Assembly: GCF_003853645.1 (NCBI RefSeq)
Contig: NZ_QTPO01000047.1
Span: 1-64,000, forward strand
Length of the DNA stretch: 64,000 nt
Origin: Burkholderia sp. Bp9143
GTDB taxonomy: Bacteria > Pseudomonadota > Gammaproteobacteria > Burkholderiales > Burkholderiaceae
Direction of reading: 5' to 3'
Position numbers and translations under genes: made by a program. Below are positions 59,600 through 64,000 of this stretch, in pieces. The notes under the pieces were generated by a model. That model was not told where the DNA came from. It saw only the letters and a program-made list of their open reading frames with translations, and searched no databases. Within the stretch, counting starts at the first letter, position 1, and every line of letters starts with the position of its first letter.

Positions 59600-61213
59600 A
59601 TGAAATCCTTGCATGCCATGTCGGCCGTGCTGGCCGCGCTCGCCCTGACGACGCCCGCCGCCCACGCCGTGACCGTTCCGTCCAACGTCGCGCTCGCTCC
59701 TCAACAGGACCTGACGCGTCAGGTGCCCGCCGAAGTCGAATCGCTCGACCCGGCGCACATCGAATCGTGGACCGGCAATACGATCGGCCTCGACCTGTTC
59801 GAAGGGCTTGCCCGCATCGATGCGGCCGGCCAGGTCGTGCCGGGCGTCGCGCAGTCGTGGGAGCGCAAGACGCCGCAGACGTGGATCTTCAAGCTGCGCC
59901 ACGATGCGAAGTGGAGCAACGGCCAGCCGGTGACGGCCGCCGATTTCGTCTATGCGTGGCAGCGCCTCGTCGATCCGAAGACGGGTTCGAAGTACACGAT
60001 CCTCGTCGAATTCGTGAAGAACTCGAAGGACATCATCGCCGGCAAGGCCGCACCGACGACGCTCGGCGTGCGCGCGGTCGACCCGTACACGCTGGAAGTG
60101 ACGACCGACGTGCCCGTCGCGTTCTTCCCCGAACTGACCGCGATGGTGCCGCTCGCGCCGGTAAACAAGGACACCGTCGCGAAGTTCGGCGATGCTTGGA
60201 CGCGTCCGGGCAACATCGTCAGCAACGGCGCGTACCAGCTGGTCGACTGGCAGCCGAACAACCGCATCGTGATCTCGAAGGACGCGAAGTACTGGAACGC
60301 GCCGAAGGTCGTGATCAACAAGGTCACGTACCTGCCGATCGAAAGCGACGAAACGGCGATGCGCATGTACCAGGCCGGCCAGATCGACTACAGCTACTCG
60401 ATCCCGTCGGGCATCTTCCAGCAGGTCAGCAAGCAGTTCGGCGGCGAACTGCGCCCGGGCCTGCAGCTCGCCACGTACTACTACTACCTGAACAACAGCG
60501 ACGCGGCGCTCAAGGACAAGCGCGTGCGCCAGGCGCTGTCGATGGTGATCGATCGCGACGTGCTGACGTCGAAGCTCACGCAGGCCGGCGAGAAGCCGAT
60601 GTACGGACTGATGCCGAACGGCACGAAGGGCGTGCAGCCGTTCACGCCGGAATGGGCGTCGTGGCCGATGGCCAAGCGCGTCGCGACCGCGAAGGACCTG
60701 CTGAAGCAGGCCGGCTTCTCGGACGCGAAGCCGCTGTCGTTCACGCTCACGTACAACACCAACGACCTGCACAAGAAGGTCGCGCTGTTCACCGCGTCGG
60801 AATGGCGCACGAAGCTCGGCATCAACACGAAGCTCGAGAACGTCGAGTTCAAGGTGCTGATGAAGGAACGGCATGACGGCAAGGTGCAGATCGCGCGCGA
60901 CGGCTGGTTCGCCGACTACAACGACGCGATGACCTTCTTCGACCTGATCCGCTGCGGCAGCTCGCAGAACACCGTCGGCTACTGCAACAAGCAGGTCGAC
61001 ACGTTCGTCGACGACGGCAACCAGAAGCTCGACGACAAGGCGCGCGCCGCGCTGCTCACGCAGGCGCACGACACGGCGATGAACGACACGCCGATGGTGC
61101 CGCTGTTCCAGTACTCGGCCGATCGTCTCGTGAAGCCCTACGTGGGTGGCTACTCGCTGAAGAACGTGATCGACATGCGTGCTTCGCAGGACATGTACCT
61201 GATCAAGCACTGA
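59600..61213 (+). CDS. oppA: Periplasmic oligopeptide-binding protein
   Basis: 537 aa SBP family 5. The signal peptide MKSLHAMSAVLAALALTTPA is cleaved near residue 23. The family-5 signature SWERKTPQTWIFKLRHDAKW, then SNGQPVTAADFVYAW (about 88-123), is present. It matches OppA/MppA in length and in the LVDPKTGSKY segment. It delivers oligopeptides to OppBCD, whose genes follow in order with gaps of 11, 13 and 1 bp. Confidence 0.92.
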   Translation: MKSLHAMSAVLAALALTTPAAHAVTVPSNVALAPQQDLTRQVPAEVESLDPAHIESWTGNTIGLDLFEGLARIDAAGQVVPGVAQSWERKTPQTWIFKLRHDAKWSNGQPVTAADFVYAWQRLVDPKTGSKYTILVEFVKNSKDIIAGKAAPTTLGVRAVDPYTLEVTTDVPVAFFPELTAMVPLAPVNKDTVAKFGDAWTRPGNIVSNGAYQLVDWQPNNRIVISKDAKYWNAPKVVINKVTYLPIESDETAMRMYQAGQIDYSYSIPSGIFQQVSKQFGGELRPGLQLATYYYYLNNSDAALKDKRVRQALSMVIDRDVLTSKLTQAGEKPMYGLMPNGTKGVQPFTPEWASWPMAKRVATAKDLLKQAGFSDAKPLSFTLTYNTNDLHKKVALFTASEWRTKLGINTKLENVEFKVLMKERHDGKVQIARDGWFADYNDAMTFFDLIRCGSSQNTVGYCNKQVDTFVDDGNQKLDDKARAALLTQAHDTAMNDTPMVPLFQYSADRLVKPYVGGYSLKNVIDMRASQDMYLIKH

Positions 61214-61224
61214 GCGGAGCGATC

Positions 61225-62163
61225 ATGCTGGCCTACGCATTGAGACGCACGTTGTGGGCGGTGCCGACGATTCTCGCCGTCATCACCGTCTGCTACCTGC
61301 TGCTGCACTTCACGCCCGGCGGTCCGTTCGATACGGAGAAGCAGCTGTCCGCGGCGACGCTCGCGAACCTGAACGCGAAGTATCACCTCGACGAGCCGCT
61401 GTGGAAGCAGTACCTGCTGTATCTCGGTTCGCTGCTGCACGGCGATCTCGGCCCGTCGTTCCGCTACGTCGACTGGTCCGTGAACGATCTCGTGAAGAAG
61501 GCGCTGCCCGTGAGTCTCGGCGTGGGCGGCGTGTCGATCCCGATCTCGATCGGGTTCGGCGTGCTGCTCGGCACTGTCGCGGCCGTGCGCCGCGACAGCC
61601 TGATCGACCGTTTCGTGATGCTGATCGGCAACTTCGGCAATGTCGTGCCGCCGTTCGTGCTCGGCCCGGTGCTGGTGTGGATCTTCGCGATCCTGCTGAA
61701 GACGTCGGCCGGCAACGGCTGGCTGCCGGCCGGCGGCTGGGGCGACGGCGGCTGGCAGTACCGGCTGCTGCCGATCGTGCTGCTGACCTTCATCAACGTG
61801 TCGCTGCTCGCGCGCGTGATGCGCGGCTCGATGATCGAGACGCTGTCGAGCAACTTCATCCGCACCGCGCGCGCGAAGGGCCTGCCGGGCTCGACGATCG
61901 TGCTGCGCCACGCGCTCAAGCCCGCGCTGATGCCGGTCGTGTCGCTGTTCGGCACGGTCTGCATCACGTCGATCACGGCGGCCGTCGTCACCGAATCGGT
62001 GTTCGCGCTGCCGGGGCTCGGGCAGCTCGTCGTGAACGGCGCGATCAACCGCGACTACACGCTGGTGCTCGGCCTCGTCGTGCTGACGACCGTCTGTGCC
62101 GTGCTGTTCAACCTGCTGGTCGACCTCGCGTACGCGTGGCTCGATCCGCGCATCCGTTATTGA
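61225..62163 (+). CDS. oppB: Oligopeptide ABC transporter permease
   Basis: 312 aa. The N-terminal helix (about 9-30), the DppB/OppB N-domain (HFTPGGPFD) and the permease domain (about 95-305) are visible. The EAA loop is RTARAKGLPGSTIVLRHALK (about 213-232). It forms the membrane channel with OppC. Confidence 0.92.
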   Translation: MLAYALRRTLWAVPTILAVITVCYLLLHFTPGGPFDTEKQLSAATLANLNAKYHLDEPLWKQYLLYLGSLLHGDLGPSFRYVDWSVNDLVKKALPVSLGVGGVSIPISIGFGVLLGTVAAVRRDSLIDRFVMLIGNFGNVVPPFVLGPVLVWIFAILLKTSAGNGWLPAGGWGDGGWQYRLLPIVLLTFINVSLLARVMRGSMIETLSSNFIRTARAKGLPGSTIVLRHALKPALMPVVSLFGTVCITSITAAVVTESVFALPGLGQLVVNGAINRDYTLVLGLVVLTTVCAVLFNLLVDLAYAWLDPRIRY

Positions 62164-62176
62164 GCGAGGCACTGCG

Positions 62177-63079
62177 ATGACTCCGACTACTCCCGTCGTC
62201 AGTCTGCCCGTGCAGACCGACTCGCCGCCGCGTTCGCGCTCGCCGCTCGCGCTCGCGTTCGCGCGCTTCCTTCACAACCGCGCGGCCGTGTTCAGCCTCG
62301 TGCTGCTCGCGCTGATCACGCTCGCGTGCTTCGTCGGTCCGTGGCTGCTTGCGGCCGATCCCGCCGCGAGCGACTGGGGTTCGATCAGCCTGGCGCCGAC
62401 GCTCGCGAACCAGCACTGGTTCGGCACCGACGAGCTCGGCCGCGACCTGCTCGTGCGCACGCTGATCGGCGGCCGCGTGTCGATCGAGGTCGGCCTGCTC
62501 GGCACGCTGGTGTCCGGCCTGTTCGGCGTCGCGTGGGGCGCGACCGCCGGCTTCGCGGGCGGCCGGGTCGACTCCGCGATGATGCGCGTCGTCGACATGA
62601 TGTACGCGATCCCGTACCTGCTGATCGCGATCCTGATGATGACCCTGTTCGGCCGCTCGTTCATGCTGGTCGTGCTGACCATCAGCGCGTTCTCGTGGAT
62701 CGACATGGCGCGCGTCGTGCGCGGCCAGACGCTGTCGCTGCGCAATCGCGAGTTCGTCGACGCGGCGCGTGCGATCGGCGTGTCGCCGGCGTCGATCGTG
62801 CTGCGCCACGTCGTGCCGAACCTGCTCGGCGTGGTCGTCGTGTACGCGACCGTGTCCGTGCCGAACATCGTGCTGACCGAATCGGTGCTGTCGTTCCTCG
62901 GCCTCGGCGTGCAGGAACCGATGACGAGCTGGGGCGTGCTGATCCAGGACGGCGCGCAGAAACTGGAATCGATGCCGTGGCTGCTGCTGGCGCCGGCCGT
63001 CATGCTGTGCGTGACGCTTTACTGCGTGAACTTCGTTGGCGACGGCCTGCGTGACGCGCTCGACCCGAAGGATCGCTGA
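62177..63079 (+). CDS. oppC: Oligopeptide ABC transporter permease
   Basis: 300 aa from the ATG at 62177 (MTPTTPVVSL); the longer frame overlaps oppB. The OppC N-domain (about 22-75) with HWFGTDELGRDLLVRT and the permease domain with EAA loop FVDAARAIGVSPASIVLRHV (about 194-213) are present. It pairs with OppB. Confidence 0.92.
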   Translation: MTPTTPVVSLPVQTDSPPRSRSPLALAFARFLHNRAAVFSLVLLALITLACFVGPWLLAADPAASDWGSISLAPTLANQHWFGTDELGRDLLVRTLIGGRVSIEVGLLGTLVSGLFGVAWGATAGFAGGRVDSAMMRVVDMMYAIPYLLIAILMMTLFGRSFMLVVLTISAFSWIDMARVVRGQTLSLRNREFVDAARAIGVSPASIVLRHVVPNLLGVVVVYATVSVPNIVLTESVLSFLGLGVQEPMTSWGVLIQDGAQKLESMPWLLLAPAVMLCVTLYCVNFVGDGLRDALDPKDR

Positions 63080-63080
63080 A

Positions 63081-64000
<920 letters not shown>

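Overview
The window is about 68% G+C with dense, mostly operonic gene packing. The gene complement points to a Burkholderia, most likely of the Burkholderia cepacia complex: an OmpC-type porin with a terminal Phe, hydroxycinnamate catabolism, hopanoid genes hpnH, hpnB and hpnA, many LysR/GntR/MarR/XRE regulators and a T6SS PAAR protein. This assignment is inference from gene content, not from a marker gene. No rRNA, tRNA or CRISPR array was found.

Layout. 0-0.2 kb: the 5' part of a minus-strand PAAR protein. 0.4-9.8 kb: a hydroxycinnamate (ferulate/p-coumarate) island with a MarR regulator, ech-vdh-fcs, then MFS transporter, porin and a tannase/feruloyl-esterase lipoprotein. Two copies of the same operator core (ATCAGG-N3-CCTGAT) lie in front of ech and in front of the transporter, so one regulator probably controls esterase, outer-membrane and inner-membrane uptake, CoA activation and side-chain cleavage to vanillate-type acids. 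10.0-13.8 kb: an exonuclease, an Lrp regulator and divergent dpaL plus M20 amidohydrolase. 13.9-20.8 kb: a GntR-controlled cluster of MFS transporter, arylmalonate-decarboxylase-like enzyme, hydantoinase and two tandem serine hydrolases. 20.9-24.6 kb: an aminotransferase and a Tat-exported GH28 pectinase separated by a palindrome-rich intergenic region. 24.7-30.8 kb: GNAT enzyme, glycine-zipper lipoprotein, two cytosine-deaminase-like amidohydrolases with a LysR regulator, an ankyrin-gene remnant and an orphan XRE regulator.

31.3-37.7 kb: a catabolic locus with amino-acid binding protein, PhyH-type dioxygenase, two adjacent regulators (GntR/HutC type and XRE-cupin), class II aldolase, DapA-like aldolase/lyase, MOSC protein and SDR. 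A TATAAT promoter overlapped by GTGTC operators sits between the regulators and the aldolase operon. 38.2-46.5 kb: mainly housekeeping genes (YceH-like protein, aroG, PRC-barrel protein, cstA with its small partner, TrhA-like protein), plus a secreted-protein gene broken by one in-frame TAA. 46.9-53.2 kb: isoprenoid/hopanoid genes ispH-hpnH, hpnB and hpnA, with an unusual 14-residue-repeat coiled-coil protein between hpnB and hpnA. 53.4-58.1 kb: acylphosphatase, EamA transporter, OpgC-like membrane protein, small charged protein and POT peptide transporter. 58.17-58.46 kb: a non-coding element of about 290 bp with 31-bp terminal inverted repeats and two internal hairpins. 58.8-64.0 kb: an XRE-cupin regulator followed by an oligopeptide ABC operon oppABCD, cut off at the window edge inside oppD.
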